A DNA stretch of 64,000 nt from Paraburkholderia tuberum STM678 (GCF_902833905.1 NZ_CADFGP010000039.1:1-64000), one strand, 5' to 3'. Shown: positions 1-8,787, numbered from the stretch's first letter. Translations and numbers: made by a program. The notes: generated by a model from the sequence alone, not told the origin.

Positions 1-110
1 ACGAAACGAAGCTCGCTGGAGCAATCCAGTCGTCAGGAAACGCCGGATACGTGATCCGTACGTCCGGTGTTGTGGGAGGACGGCGGGGGCAACCCCGCCT
101 CCTACCCGAT
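1..110 (+). mobile_element. 3' end of a group II intron (domains V and VI)
   Basis: Only the tail of the element is in the window; its reverse transcriptase gene would lie to the left. Domain V folds at 41-69: C41-A47 pairs with U63-G69, including the G42-U68 wobble of a CGC catalytic triad. A two-base bulge follows at 61-62, then a distal stem 48-51/57-60. Domain VI folds at 74-107 with a GCAA tetraloop at 89-92 and a single bulged adenine, A104, as the expected branch point. A104 lies 7 nt from a 3' end at about T110, which matches the family rule of 7-8 nt and a terminal AY. The CGC triad suggests class C. The distal domain V stem is short and its loop is not GNRA, so activity is uncertain. 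The structure is seen; class and boundary are inferred. Confidence 0.75.
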
Positions 111-122
111 CCCGTCGTCCCG

Positions 123-164
123 AAAAGAAAAAACACGCGTGGACCCGTGAGGACCCATGCGTGT
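123..164 (-). terminator. Rho-independent terminator of the lipoprotein gene
   Basis: A stem of ten pairs (133-142 with 155-164, one imperfect pair) closes a 12-nt loop. On the minus strand it is followed by a U-rich run (complement of the A-rich 123-133). It sits about 50 bp downstream of the stop of the glycine-zipper lipoprotein gene and would end the minus-strand transcript before the intron remnant. Confidence 0.7.
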
Positions 165-214
165 GAAGTCGTCGTCGCGGCGCTGAACTACGCGCCGCCG
201 CGCGGGAGGTGCGC

Positions 215-691
215 TTAGTGTGTGATGCGCGTGACGCCGCCGCTCGACAGCAGCCTCACGCGATCGCCGGCGCGGAAGATTTCGCCGGTAGCAGTTTGGG
301 TGACGGCGCGCATGTCGCCGTTGTCGAGGCGTACGGTGATTTCGATACCGTCGCGCATGGCGACGCGGTTTTCGATTGCATTGCCGGCGACCGCACCGCC
401 GATGCCGCCGACGATACCCGTCGCGACCGAGCCACGTCCGCCGCCGATCGTGCTGCCGGCTAGCGCGCCGAGCGCCCCGCCACCGAGTGCGCCGATGCCG
501 ATCGGCTGACCGTCGTTCGTGCTGATCCGCACCGCGCGCACGCTCTCCACCGTGGCCATGCGAACCGTCTGTTCACGCTGCGCCTGCGAGGCGGTGAAAA
601 CGTCGGGAGAGCTGCTGTTGACCGCACACCCCGACATGGCCAGCGAACCGGCGAACAAGGTGACGACGATCAGGCGACTCGATGTTCTCAT
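215..691 (-). CDS. Glycine-zipper 2TM outer-membrane lipoprotein (SlyB/Pcp-like)
   Basis: A 158-residue predicted lipoprotein. The N-terminus has a basic start, a hydrophobic stretch and a lipobox ending MSGC, with the acylated Cys at residue 22. Residues about 65-105 are very Gly/Ala-rich with GxxxG spacing, the glycine-zipper pattern of SlyB/Pcp proteins, followed by a small beta-rich C-terminal domain. Such proteins are outer-membrane lipoproteins linked to envelope integrity and stress. I take ATG at 691 because GGGAG lies 8 nt upstream; an in-frame TTG at 697 is the alternative. It is the last gene of a minus-strand series, 25 bp after the PfkB kinase, and has its own terminator. Confidence 0.85.
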   Translation of the reverse strand: MRTSSRLIVVTLFAGSLAMSGCAVNSSSPDVFTASQAQREQTVRMATVESVRAVRISTNDGQPIGIGALGGGALGALAGSTIGGGRGSVATGIVGGIGGAVAGNAIENRVAMRDGIEITVRLDNGDMRAVTQTATGEIFRAGDRVRLLSSGGVTRITH

Positions 692-716
692 TCCCAAACT
701 CCCATAGCACGCGATA

Positions 717-1655
717 TCAGTGCAGGTCGTATCCGAAGGCCTGCTTGAACCGCTCGTTGATTTCCGCCCGGCTGGGCGCGTAGTTTTGCGGGCCTTGATG
801 CTCGATCTTCAGTGCGCCCATCAGGCTGGCGAGACGGCCGGTCGTGGCCCACCCGAGACCCTTCTCGATACCGTAGAGCAAGCCGCCGCGAAACGCGTCG
901 CCGCAGCCGGTGGGATCGAGCACCTGCCTGGCCGTGACCGCCGGAATCTCTTCGATACCGCCGCCGTGATGGATCTGCGCACCCTTCTCGCCGAGCGTGA
1001 TGATCAGCGCGTCGACCTTGCCGGCGATCTGTTCGATCGACCAGCCGGTCTTGTTGCTCACCAGCGCGGCTTCGTAATCGTTGACCGCTACATAAGTAGC
1101 AAGTTCAATGATGCGCCGCAGCGTCTCGCCGTCGAACAGCGGCAAGCCCTGGCCCGGATCGAAGATGAACGGCACGCCTGCGGCGGCAAGCTGTTCGGAG
1201 TGCTGGACCATGCCGTCATAGCCGTCCGGCGCGACGATGCCGAGCGTCAGGCCCGCCACTTCGTCGGCGCGGTTCTGATGCGACTGCATCATCGCGCCCG
1301 GATGGAAAGCGGTGATCTGGTTGTTCTCGAGGTCGGTCGTGATCATCGCCTGCGCCGAGTAGGTGTCGGGCACGACGAGCACGTTTTCCGTCGACAGGCC
1401 GAGCTGCGCGAGCCGGTCCAGATAGAGCTGTGCGTCGACGGCGCCGATCGCGCCCATGATGCGAGCGTCGCCGCCGAGCAGATTCAGCGCATAGGCGATG
1501 TTGCCCGCGCAGCCGCCGAACTCGCGACGCATGGTCGGCACGAGAAAGCTCACGTTCAGGATGTGGACCTGCTCCGGCAGGATGTGCTCCCGAAAGCGGC
1601 CTTCGAAGGTCATGATGTTGTCGTACGCGAGCGAGCCGCAGATGAGCGTAGCCAA
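717..1655 (-). CDS. PfkB/ribokinase family carbohydrate (or nucleoside) kinase
   Basis: A 312-residue kinase. It shows the N-terminal glycine-rich PfkB signature around residues 47-62 and the C-terminal ATP-site signature DPTGCGDAF at 247-255, with D253 as predicted catalytic base. PfkB enzymes phosphorylate sugars or nucleosides with ATP. Close relatives in Burkholderia are labelled carbohydrate or adenosine kinase, but the substrate cannot be read from sequence. The start is TTG at 1655, preceded by an AGGA motif. It lies between tpx and the lipoprotein gene on the same strand, and neither neighbour suggests a sugar. Confidence 0.88.
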   Translation of the reverse strand: MATLICGSLAYDNIMTFEGRFREHILPEQVHILNVSFLVPTMRREFGGCAGNIAYALNLLGGDARIMGAIGAVDAQLYLDRLAQLGLSTENVLVVPDTYSAQAMITTDLENNQITAFHPGAMMQSHQNRADEVAGLTLGIVAPDGYDGMVQHSEQLAAAGVPFIFDPGQGLPLFDGETLRRIIELATYVAVNDYEAALVSNKTGWSIEQIAGKVDALIITLGEKGAQIHHGGGIEEIPAVTARQVLDPTGCGDAFRGGLLYGIEKGLGWATTGRLASLMGALKIEHQGPQNYAPSRAEINERFKQAFGYDLH

Positions 1656-1750
1656 GGCGAGCGTTCCTGTATGAAAGCGGTGGGAAGAGACGCGCCGCGC
1701 TGACAGCGCCGCGCGCGAGGCGCGGCGCCGTGGATCGCGCGCGAGAGGGC

Positions 1751-2251
1751 TTACTTCAGCGCGGCGAGCGCTGCGTCGTAGTTCGGCTCGTTCTTGATCT
1801 CGCCGACCAGCTCGGCGTGCACGACCTTGTCGTTTTCGTCGAGCACGACGACCGCGCGCGCGGTCAGGCCGGTCAGCGGACCGCTCGTCACGTCGACGCC
1901 GTACGCTTGCGCGAACTCATGGCCGCGGAACGTCGACGCGGTCACCACGTTCTCGATGCCCTCGGTCGTACAGAAGCGCGACGCCGCGAACGGCAGGTCG
2001 CCCGACACGACGATGACGGCCGTGTTGCTGAGCTTCGCGGCGGCTTCGTTGAACTTGCGCGTCGACGTCGCGCAGGTCGGCGTGTCGAGACTCGGGACGA
2101 TGTTGAGCACCTTGCGCTTGCCGGCGAAGTCGGCGAGCGTCAGCGGCTTCAGGTCTCGGCCGATCAGGGAGAATGCGGCGGCCTGCTGGCCGACCGACGG
2201 GAACGTGCCGCTTACTTCGATCGGGTTGCCGCCCAGCGTGACTTGACTCAT
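1751..2251 (-). CDS. tpx: Thiol peroxidase (atypical 2-Cys peroxiredoxin)
   Basis: A 166-residue protein of normal Tpx length. The peroxidatic Cys is C60 in the TPTCATST motif and the resolving Cys is C94 in SRFC. Tpx reduces hydrogen peroxide and alkyl hydroperoxides, with electrons from thioredoxin. The ATG at 2251 has GGAG 8 nt upstream. It lies between a DUF3426 membrane protein and a PfkB kinase on the same strand; the 72-bp gap to the former permits co-transcription but no promoter or OxyR site was identified. Confidence 0.95.
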   Translation of the reverse strand: MSQVTLGGNPIEVSGTFPSVGQQAAAFSLIGRDLKPLTLADFAGKRKVLNIVPSLDTPTCATSTRKFNEAAAKLSNTAVIVVSGDLPFAASRFCTTEGIENVVTASTFRGHEFAQAYGVDVTSGPLTGLTARAVVVLDENDKVVHAELVGEIKNEPNYDAALAALK

Positions 2252-2323
2252 GTGTTGTGCTCCGAAAAGGGCTTCAGTGATGACAATGATGCGCCCGCTC
2301 GGGAGCGGGCGCGCGAGGGTGCG

Positions 2324-3706
2324 TTACGGATAAAAAATCTGTACGCGAAAATTGGAGGCAATCGCGCTGCCGGTGTCGAGGTGCACGATCATCGTCTGCG
2401 TCGCGTGCGCGGGCAGGCCGGACGCGATCACGGTGCCGGGCGGCACGTAATCCTGCGGCCACAGCACGCGCCGCACGGCGACGTTGTTCTGATCGTCGAG
2501 CAGCGTGAGTTCGATCGCGGGGTAGGCGAGCGCGATGTTCAGGCGGTTGTGCAGCGGCATCTTCAACTCGAGCTTGTGCGGGCCGTCGATCTGCCGCAGA
2601 TCGGACGGCTCGACCAGCAAGCCTTCGAGGTCGTGCGGCGGCGTCAGCTGACAGCCGAGATGCGCGCAGGCCTGCGCGTACAGGATCTGCGAGCGCGGCA
2701 GGTTGACCATCACGGTCTCGCGTTGCCACCACGCGAGTTGCGCGAGCAGCGCAATGACGAGCAGCGCGGCGAGCACCACACCGGCGACGATCCAGCCGAC
2801 GCGTCCGGCGTCCACCGGGCGGGTTTCGCGCACGACCGGGAACGGATCGTCGCCATCGCCGACGGGAGGATTGACCGAAAATGGCTCGCCGCTCGATGGG
2901 GCGGCCGACGGACCGCCCGGCGGGCGCGGGGCGCCGGGACCGCCGGCGCCCGAGGCACCTGCGGCAGCCATGCCTGCGGCGGCGCCGAAGCCGCCCACGC
3001 CCCCACCGACCGGGCCGAAGTGCGGCTCGTTGTCGGGCATGCCATGCAGACTTGCTGGTTCGCGCAGCGCCGGTTCATCGAGCGTGGACGGCTCCGGGCG
3101 TTCGATCTTGTGCCAGACGCGCGGCGCTTCGTCTTCGACTCGCGGAGGGGGAGCAGGCGCGGTTGGCGGGACGACAGGCGGTTCATCGACCGCGTTGTCG
3201 GCGGGATAGGCGAAGGGTTCGAGCGGCGCGTCGGCCAGCGTCGGCTCATCGTCCGCGGGTAGCGGTGCCGTGAAAGCGCCGGCGCGCAATTCCGGTTCGG
3301 TCGCCTGGCGAGGAGTGTCCGATGCGACGGGTGCGTGCTCGTTGCCGCCAGGCGGCAGCGGCGCGAGCGGCACGCTGCTCACGTGGTCGCGCAAACGGGC
3401 ATCGAGCGTGCTGCGGGAAATGCTGGTGGAGTCTTGTTCCGAAGCCGGCGCCCATGGGTCCCACGCGACCCCGCTGAAGTCCGGGTTGGGTTGCCGCACA
3501 CCCGACAGCGCTTCGATTGCCGCCGCGGCGGCAACCGGTTTGGCCGTGGAAAAATCGCCGCCTTCGGAGACGTCGAACAGACTGCTCGACGCGTCGAAGA
3601 CTTCCTGGCAATGCCCGCACCGCACGAGGCCGCGGCGCTGCGCAAGCTGCGCCGGTTGCAGAAGGAAGACAGTTTCGCAGAAGGGGCAACGCGTCGCCAG
3701 GTGCAT
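2324..3706 (-). CDS. Zinc-ribbon/DUF3426 inner-membrane protein
   Basis: A 460-residue protein with three parts. Residues 7-33 form an MJ0042-type zinc ribbon with pairs C7/C10 and C30/C33. Residues about 40-300 are a long Pro/Ala/Gly/Glu-rich, probably disordered linker. One transmembrane helix lies at about 305-327, followed by a C-terminal DUF3426 domain of about 130 residues that should face the periplasm. The function is unknown. The gene directly follows prmA in many beta-proteobacteria; here 47 bp separate them. The linker carries a run of Gly/Ala/Pro codons that makes the locus rich in out-of-frame reading frames. Confidence 0.85.
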   Translation of the reverse strand: MHLATRCPFCETVFLLQPAQLAQRRGLVRCGHCQEVFDASSSLFDVSEGGDFSTAKPVAAAAAIEALSGVRQPNPDFSGVAWDPWAPASEQDSTSISRSTLDARLRDHVSSVPLAPLPPGGNEHAPVASDTPRQATEPELRAGAFTAPLPADDEPTLADAPLEPFAYPADNAVDEPPVVPPTAPAPPPRVEDEAPRVWHKIERPEPSTLDEPALREPASLHGMPDNEPHFGPVGGGVGGFGAAAGMAAAGASGAGGPGAPRPPGGPSAAPSSGEPFSVNPPVGDGDDPFPVVRETRPVDAGRVGWIVAGVVLAALLVIALLAQLAWWQRETVMVNLPRSQILYAQACAHLGCQLTPPHDLEGLLVEPSDLRQIDGPHKLELKMPLHNRLNIALAYPAIELTLLDDQNNVAVRRVLWPQDYVPPGTVIASGLPAHATQTMIVHLDTGSAIASNFRVQIFYP

Positions 3707-3753
3707 ATCGAGCCGTTGAGCCTGAGGCCGTTAGGTTGACAATACGCCTTATT

Positions 3754-4656
3754 CTAATTGCTTTCGCGGCGCGTTCCGGCGAGGCACACCCAACCTTCAT
3801 GTTCGCGCCACACGCTGATATCGATCCAGCGCGCGTAGACCTGCGCGACCTCCTCGGCCTGGCGGGCGAGAATGCCCGACAGCGCGATGTGGCCGCCCGG
3901 CTTCACCTTCGACGACAGCATCGACGCCATCAGCTTGAGCGGATTGGAGAGAATGTTCGCGACCACGACGTCGAATTCGCCGGCCGGACAGGCGTCGGGC
4001 AGGCCATAGGTGACTTCGGCGTGATTGCGTTCGCTATTGTGACGCGCCGATTCGACCGCCTGCGGATCGATATCGATGCCGATCACCGGATCGGCGCCGC
4101 ACTTCTTCGCGAGAATCGCGAGGATGCCCGAGCCGCAGCCGTAGTCGAGCACGGACTGGCCGGGCTTGATCGACTGCTCGATCCACTCCATGCACAGACG
4201 CGTAGTGGGGTGGCTGCCGGTGCCGAACGCGAGACCTGGATCGAGTTCGAGCACGAGCGCGTCGGGGTCCGGCGCATCGTGCCACGACGGCACGACCCAG
4301 ATGCGCTCGCCGATCTGGATCGGATCGAACTGCGACTGCGTGAGCCGCACCCAGTCCTGCTCCTCGACCTCGCGCACGGTATATGCCGGCGCGGCATCGA
4401 GTCCGATCTCGTTGGCCGCGGCGGTCAGCAGCACGGCCGGATCGTGTTCCGGCGCGAGCAGCGCGATCACCCGCGAATGCTGCCATGCCGTGCGATCCGG
4501 CGTGAGGCCGGGCTCGCCGAACAGCGGCTGCTCGTCGGGCGTGTCGGCGTCGGCGTCTTCGACCGATACCGACAGCGCGCCCAGCTCGAGCAGCGCGTCG
4601 GACAACTCCTCCGCGTGCTCGCGCGCCAGTTCGGCAACCAGTTCCCGATAGCTCAT
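3754..4656 (-). CDS. prmA: Ribosomal protein L11 methyltransferase
   Basis: A 300-residue class I SAM-dependent methyltransferase that trimethylates ribosomal protein L11. The N-terminal L11-recognition domain precedes the Rossmann domain. SAM motif I is VLDYGCGSG, followed by the acidic IGIDIDP strand, and the NILSNPL motif matches the N-[IL]-[LV] catalytic-site motif of PrmA. It starts 3 bp after the accC stop, so it is almost certainly translated from the accBC transcript. The order accB-accC-prmA is conserved in beta-proteobacteria. Confidence 0.96.
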   Translation of the reverse strand: MSYRELVAELAREHAEELSDALLELGALSVSVEDADADTPDEQPLFGEPGLTPDRTAWQHSRVIALLAPEHDPAVLLTAAANEIGLDAAPAYTVREVEEQDWVRLTQSQFDPIQIGERIWVVPSWHDAPDPDALVLELDPGLAFGTGSHPTTRLCMEWIEQSIKPGQSVLDYGCGSGILAILAKKCGADPVIGIDIDPQAVESARHNSERNHAEVTYGLPDACPAGEFDVVVANILSNPLKLMASMLSSKVKPGGHIALSGILARQAEEVAQVYARWIDISVWREHEGWVCLAGTRRESN

Positions 4657-4659
4657 GAC

Positions 4660-6024
4660 TTACGCTTCTTCCGCGACCTGCTGACGCGCGGCCAGCCGGT
4701 TTTCGAGGTAGTGGATGCTGGTGCCGCCTTCGACGAACTTCGCGTCGAGCATCAGCTCGCGGTGCAGCGGGATGTTGGTCTGAATACCTTCGACCACCAT
4801 TTCCGACAGCGCGATGCGCATCCGCATGATCGCCTGTTCGCGCGTGGCGCCGTAAGCGATCAGCTTGCCGATCATCGAATCGTAGTTCGGCGGCACGAAA
4901 TAACCATTGTAGGCGTGCGAATCGACGCGGATGCCGGGACCGCCCGGCATATGCCACGAGGTCAGGCGTCCCGGTGACGGCGTGAACTTGAACGGATCTT
5001 CGGCGTTGATCCGGCATTCGATCGCATGGCCGCGGAACTGGATGTCGCGCTGACGGAACGTGAGCTTCTCGCCGGCCGCGATGCGGATCTGTTCCTGCAC
5101 GATGTCGACACCGGTGATCAGTTCGGTCACCGGATGCTCGACCTGCACGCGCGTGTTCATCTCGATGAAGTAGAACTCGCCGTTCTCATACAGGAACTCG
5201 AAGGTGCCCGCGCCGAGATAGCCCATCTTCTTGCACGCGTCCGCGCAACGATCGCCGATGCGGTCGATCAGACGGCGCGCGATGCCCGGCGCCGGCGCTT
5301 CCTCGATCACCTTCTGGTGACGGCGTTGCATCGAGCAGTCGCGCTCGCCCAGCCACACGGCGTTCTTGAACGAGTCGGCCAGCACCTGGATTTCGATGTG
5401 CCGCGGGTTCTCGAGGAATTTCTCCATGTAGACCTGCGGGTTGCCGAACGCGCGGCCGGCTTCCTCGCGGGTCATGATGACCGCGTTGACGAGCGCCGCT
5501 TCCGTGTGGACCACGCGCATGCCGCGGCCGCCGCCGCCGCCCGCCGCCTTGATGATGACCGGATAGCCGACCTGGCGGGCGATCTTCACGATTTCTTTCG
5601 GATCGTCCGGCAGCGCGCCTTCCGAACCCGGCACGCAAGGCACGCCGGTCTTGATCATGGTCTGCTTGGCCGTGACCTTGTCGCCCATCATGCGGATCGT
5701 TTCCGGACGCGGGCCGATGAAAGTGAAGCCGGACTGCTCGACGCGCTCGGCGAAGTCGGCGTTCTCCGACAGGAAGCCGTAGCCGGGGTGGATCGCTTCG
5801 GCGTCGGTGACTTCGGCCGCGCTGATCAGCGCGGGCATGTTCAGATAGCTCAGATTCGACGGTGCCGGGCCGATGCAGACCGCCTCGTCGGCGAGCTTCA
5901 CGTACTTGGCTTCCTTGTCGGCTTCCGAATAGACGACGACCGTCTTGACGCCGAGCTCGCGGCAGGCGCGCTGGATACGAAGCGCGATCTCGCCACGATT
6001 GGCAATGAGGATTTTTTCAAACAT
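4660..6024 (-). CDS. accC: Acetyl-CoA carboxylase, biotin carboxylase subunit
   Basis: A 454-residue ATP-grasp enzyme that carboxylates the biotin on AccB with bicarbonate and ATP, the first half-reaction of fatty acid synthesis. The N-terminus FEKILIANRGEIA is typical, the glycine-rich ATP lid GGGGGRGMR is present, and EMNTRVQVEHPVTE carries the conserved catalytic-site residues. I use ATG at 6024 because the family begins MFEKILIANRG; an upstream in-frame ATG at 6045 would add seven unconserved residues. It lies 116 bp downstream of accB and 3 bp before prmA. Confidence 0.97.
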   Translation of the reverse strand: MFEKILIANRGEIALRIQRACRELGVKTVVVYSEADKEAKYVKLADEAVCIGPAPSNLSYLNMPALISAAEVTDAEAIHPGYGFLSENADFAERVEQSGFTFIGPRPETIRMMGDKVTAKQTMIKTGVPCVPGSEGALPDDPKEIVKIARQVGYPVIIKAAGGGGGRGMRVVHTEAALVNAVIMTREEAGRAFGNPQVYMEKFLENPRHIEIQVLADSFKNAVWLGERDCSMQRRHQKVIEEAPAPGIARRLIDRIGDRCADACKKMGYLGAGTFEFLYENGEFYFIEMNTRVQVEHPVTELITGVDIVQEQIRIAAGEKLTFRQRDIQFRGHAIECRINAEDPFKFTPSPGRLTSWHMPGGPGIRVDSHAYNGYFVPPNYDSMIGKLIAYGATREQAIMRMRIALSEMVVEGIQTNIPLHRELMLDAKFVEGGTSIHYLENRLAARQQVAEEA

Positions 6025-6140
6025 AGCGGGTTTTCGACTCATCAATGGGCGCCGGGTCGGTCACGACGCCGGCTGCCGCAGAGGATCGGTCGCGCGCCTC
6101 GGGACGAGCGGCGCGCGGGCGGCAAATAGTGCGTGCCGCG

Positions 6141-6614
6141 TTAGCCGACCACGAACAGCGGTTGGCCGTATTCGACCGCCTGGCCGTTTTCGACGAGGAT
6201 TTCCTTGACCACGCCGGACTTGTCCGACTCGATCTCGTTGAGCAGCTTCATCGCTTCGATGATGCAGATGGTCTGGCCTTCCTTGACCGTGTCGCCGACC
6301 TGCACGAACGGATCGGCGCCCGGCGACGGCGCGCGGTAGAACGTGCCGACCATCGGCGAGGTGACGACGTGACCCTGCGGTGCGGCGGCGGCCGGCGTGG
6401 CCGGAGCGCCCGCGGGGGCTGCGGGTGCTTCGACAGCGCCGAACGGTGCCGGTTGTGCGAATTGCGGTACGGCGTATGAGGCGGACGGCTGGACGTAAAC
6501 CGGCGGCGCATTCTTGACGATGCGGACCTTGCCTTCGCCCTCGGTCACTTCGAGTTCGGAAATACCGGACTCCGAGACGAGGTCGATCAGAGTTTTGAGT
6601 TTACGTAGATCCAT
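6141..6614 (-). CDS. accB: Acetyl-CoA carboxylase, biotin carboxyl carrier protein
   Basis: A 157-residue biotin carrier. The N-terminal dimerisation region begins MDLRKLKTLIDL, then comes a flexible Ala/Pro-rich linker (about 37-80) and the C-terminal biotinyl domain. The biotinylated lysine is K123 in the EAMKL motif. It carries carboxybiotin from AccC to the AccAD transferase. The start at 6614 fits the family; an in-frame ATG at 6656 would add 14 unconserved residues. It lies 78 bp after aroQ, the common aroQ-accB-accC arrangement. Confidence 0.97.
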   Translation of the reverse strand: MDLRKLKTLIDLVSESGISELEVTEGEGKVRIVKNAPPVYVQPSASYAVPQFAQPAPFGAVEAPAAPAGAPATPAAAAPQGHVVTSPMVGTFYRAPSPGADPFVQVGDTVKEGQTICIIEAMKLLNEIESDKSGVVKEILVENGQAVEYGQPLFVVG

Positions 6615-6692
6615 CAGGTTGCCCCTTTTCAATGCGTAGTGTGCCGGCGTGTGCAAGTCGCAGTAGCCGGCTCAAATTGGACGTGTTTGGAT

Positions 6693-7148
6693 TCAGCCGC
6701 GCGACGACCCGGCCGCGAGCCGGTCGAGCGCGAATTCGAGCGCGTACAGATACCCCTTCCAGCCGAGGCCGCAAATGACGCCCTCAGCCTGGTCGGAGAA
6801 ATACGAGTGATGCCGGAACGGTTCGCGGCGATGCACGTTCGACAGATGAATCTCGACGAACGGGATGCCGACCCCCGCCAGTGCGTCGCGAATGGCCACG
6901 CTCGTGTGTGTGTACGCGGCGGGATTGATCAGGATGAAATCGGTTTGCTCGGTGCGGGCCGCCTGAATACGGTCGACCAGTGCGCCTTCGTGATTGCTCT
7001 GAAACGACGCGAGTTCGACGCCTGCGTCGGCTGCGCGGTCCGCCAGCGCCTGATCGATCTGCGGCAGGGTCACGCGACCGTAGACCTCGGGTTCCCGGCT
7101 GCCGAGAAGATTGAGGTTGGGTCCGTGCAGTACCAGCAGTCGCGTCAT
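6693..7148 (-). CDS. aroQ: Type II 3-dehydroquinate dehydratase
   Basis: A 151-residue enzyme that converts 3-dehydroquinate to 3-dehydroshikimate, step three of the shikimate pathway. The LHGPNLNLLG motif and the flexible loop carrying the catalytic tyrosine Y23 (EVYG) are present, as is the EIHLSNVHRREPFRHHS segment with the active-site histidine. It is the first gene of the aroQ-accB-accC-prmA series; 208 bp separate it from the TlpA-like gene upstream, enough for its own promoter. A second shikimate gene, aroE, is at 13150 on the other strand. Confidence 0.96.
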   Translation of the reverse strand: MTRLLVLHGPNLNLLGSREPEVYGRVTLPQIDQALADRAADAGVELASFQSNHEGALVDRIQAARTEQTDFILINPAAYTHTSVAIRDALAGVGIPFVEIHLSNVHRREPFRHHSYFSDQAEGVICGLGWKGYLYALEFALDRLAAGSSRG

Positions 7149-7356
7149 GGTCGCTTCTTTTTCCGTGGAATTGCGCGCACTTTAGCGCTGATTAGAGAAA
7201 CTTGTCTAGTTTCGCGCGCGTACGCGGCGACGGCCGGCGCGGGCCGCCGCGCAGCCTTGGGTCCAACTTCACTCAAATTCGGGAATTATCCGCGCATTTT
7301 TGCTCGTTCTGCACGGAATCGCATGCCAAAAAGCATAGCGTGGGAAATCGGGAAAT

Positions 7357-7929
7357 TTACAGCGCGTCGAGCGTCTGACGCAGCGCCGTCGGGTCGATCT
7401 GGCCCAATTTTGTCGAGCGGATGTTGCCTTTTGCGTCGATCACGACGGTAAACGGCAAACCGCCCGCATTGTTGCCGAACGCGCGCGCGAGGTCGGCGCC
7501 CCCGAAGCCGGTCACGTAGATGGGGTACGCGACCTTGACCTTCTGCAGGAAGGTCTGGATGTTCTTTTCCGAGTCGACGCCGAGGCCGACGAACTGGATG
7601 CCTTTCTTCGCGTACTCGCGCTGGATCTGCGACAGCGCCGGCATTTCCTCGACGCACGGAGCGCACCACGACGCCCAGAAGTTGACGACGATCGGGTGGC
7701 CCTTGAGCAGGTTCAGCGACTGCGGTTTGCCGTCGACGTTCGTGACCGGCGCGGTCCACAGTTGCTGCACGGGACTCGCAGAGGTGGCAGGCTGCGCTCC
7801 GGCCTGCGCTCCGGCCTGCGCCGCGTTCGCGACGTCGGAACCGCGATTGAGCCAGTGATTGGCCAGTACGCCGCCGCCCGCGGCAATCAGCGCGACGACC
7901 GCGCCCGCCAGCATACGTCTCGTATTCAT
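7357..7929 (-). CDS. TlpA/ResA-like thiol-disulfide oxidoreductase, membrane-anchored
   Basis: A 190-residue protein with a short basic N-terminus and a hydrophobic helix (about 6-24), so anchored or exported with the thioredoxin fold in the periplasm. The active site is WCAPC with C89 and C92. A linker has a small QAGAQAGAQ repeat. TlpA/ResA proteins reduce disulfides, often for cytochrome c maturation, but no cytochrome genes are nearby. I choose ATG at 7929, preceded by GGAG; an upstream extension of 41 residues is Arg/Cys-rich and implausible. It starts 19 bp after the hypothetical gene at 7949. Confidence 0.9.
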   Translation of the reverse strand: MNTRRMLAGAVVALIAAGGGVLANHWLNRGSDVANAAQAGAQAGAQPATSASPVQQLWTAPVTNVDGKPQSLNLLKGHPIVVNFWASWCAPCVEEMPALSQIQREYAKKGIQFVGLGVDSEKNIQTFLQKVKVAYPIYVTGFGGADLARAFGNNAGGLPFTVVIDAKGNIRSTKLGQIDPTALRQTLDAL

Positions 7930-7948
7930 CGTGCTCCGTTCTGTCTGA

Positions 7949-8599
7949 TCAATTGGTGAAGGACGGCACTTCGTCGCCGTCGAGCAGCGCCTGCACCGCC
8001 GGCAAATTGGCCCGCGCCGTGCGGCCGCGCGCGTCGGCGCGTACCGCGCCACGCAGGTCGTCGGTTTCGTACAGCGCGACGTGGATGCCGACCGGCTCGG
8101 CGTTGCGCTCGCCCGCGGGGCGCCACAGAAAGCTCAGCGTCTCCACGTAGCCGCGGCCCGCGAAGTGGCGCGTTTCCGACACGTCGTACTGGATGTTTGC
8201 ATTGAGCATGTAGATCGCGACTTCCTTCGGGTTGTCGCAAAACACCTGCAGATGCACATCCGAATGCTCGCCGGCCGTACCGCCGAGCACCGCGCCCGTC
8301 AGATACGGATTGAACGGCGCGAGCCGCTCCATCCAGTCGACCGCGATCATGCGCAGGCGCCGCAGCAGCGCCGGCTGGCTGTCGCTCTGGAACAGCGACT
8401 GATATTCGCGGATTTCTTCTTCGATCTGATCGTTGTCCGGCAGCCATTCGCCGGCAACACGAGTCTCGCCGACGACCTGCCGGGCCGCCTTGCGCTTCGC
8501 GCTGGCGTAATCCAGGCCGTCTTCGGCAATCAGGCGTGCCGCCGCGATTGCGATTTCCTCGCGCACGCGCTGCGGATCGAAATGTGATTTGCGGACCAT
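7949..8599 (-). CDS. Conserved hypothetical protein, possibly nucleotidyltransferase-like
   Basis: A 216-residue soluble protein I do not recognise with certainty. Helical N-terminal residues 1-100 include an acidic segment near DNDQIEEEIREYQ. Around residue 105 the segment AVLGGTAGEHSDVHLQVF resembles the G-[GS]-x9-D-x-D motif of the Pol-beta nucleotidyltransferase fold, but the second acidic position is His, so catalysis is doubtful. The C-terminal half is strand-rich and ends without a known motif. It is divergent from mpl and 19 bp upstream of the TlpA gene, with which it may be co-transcribed. Relatives next to mpl in Burkholderia are usually annotated only as hypothetical. Confidence 0.75.
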   Translation of the reverse strand: MVRKSHFDPQRVREEIAIAAARLIAEDGLDYASAKRKAARQVVGETRVAGEWLPDNDQIEEEIREYQSLFQSDSQPALLRRLRMIAVDWMERLAPFNPYLTGAVLGGTAGEHSDVHLQVFCDNPKEVAIYMLNANIQYDVSETRHFAGRGYVETLSFLWRPAGERNAEPVGIHVALYETDDLRGAVRADARGRTARANLPAVQALLDGDEVPSFTN

Positions 8600-8787
8600 C
8601 CTTGCATGATACTCGATCGAGCCTGCGACGCGGTTCGGCGGCCCGCACGGGGCGGCGCCTGGCGTGGCCGGCAGGGGGCAGCGCGCGTCGCGTCGGTTAC
8701 AATAGGCGTCCTTTGCAGACGGACGTTCCGACCGTCCTGTGGCTCTCTCATCCCTCGCAAGAAACGCCCCCGCGGCACGACAGGCTT

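Noticed and set aside
720..1703. Long plus-strand frame opposite the PfkB kinase gene
   Set aside because: It is a shadow of a real minus-strand gene in high-GC sequence: no domain, Arg/His/Ala-rich, no ribosome site.
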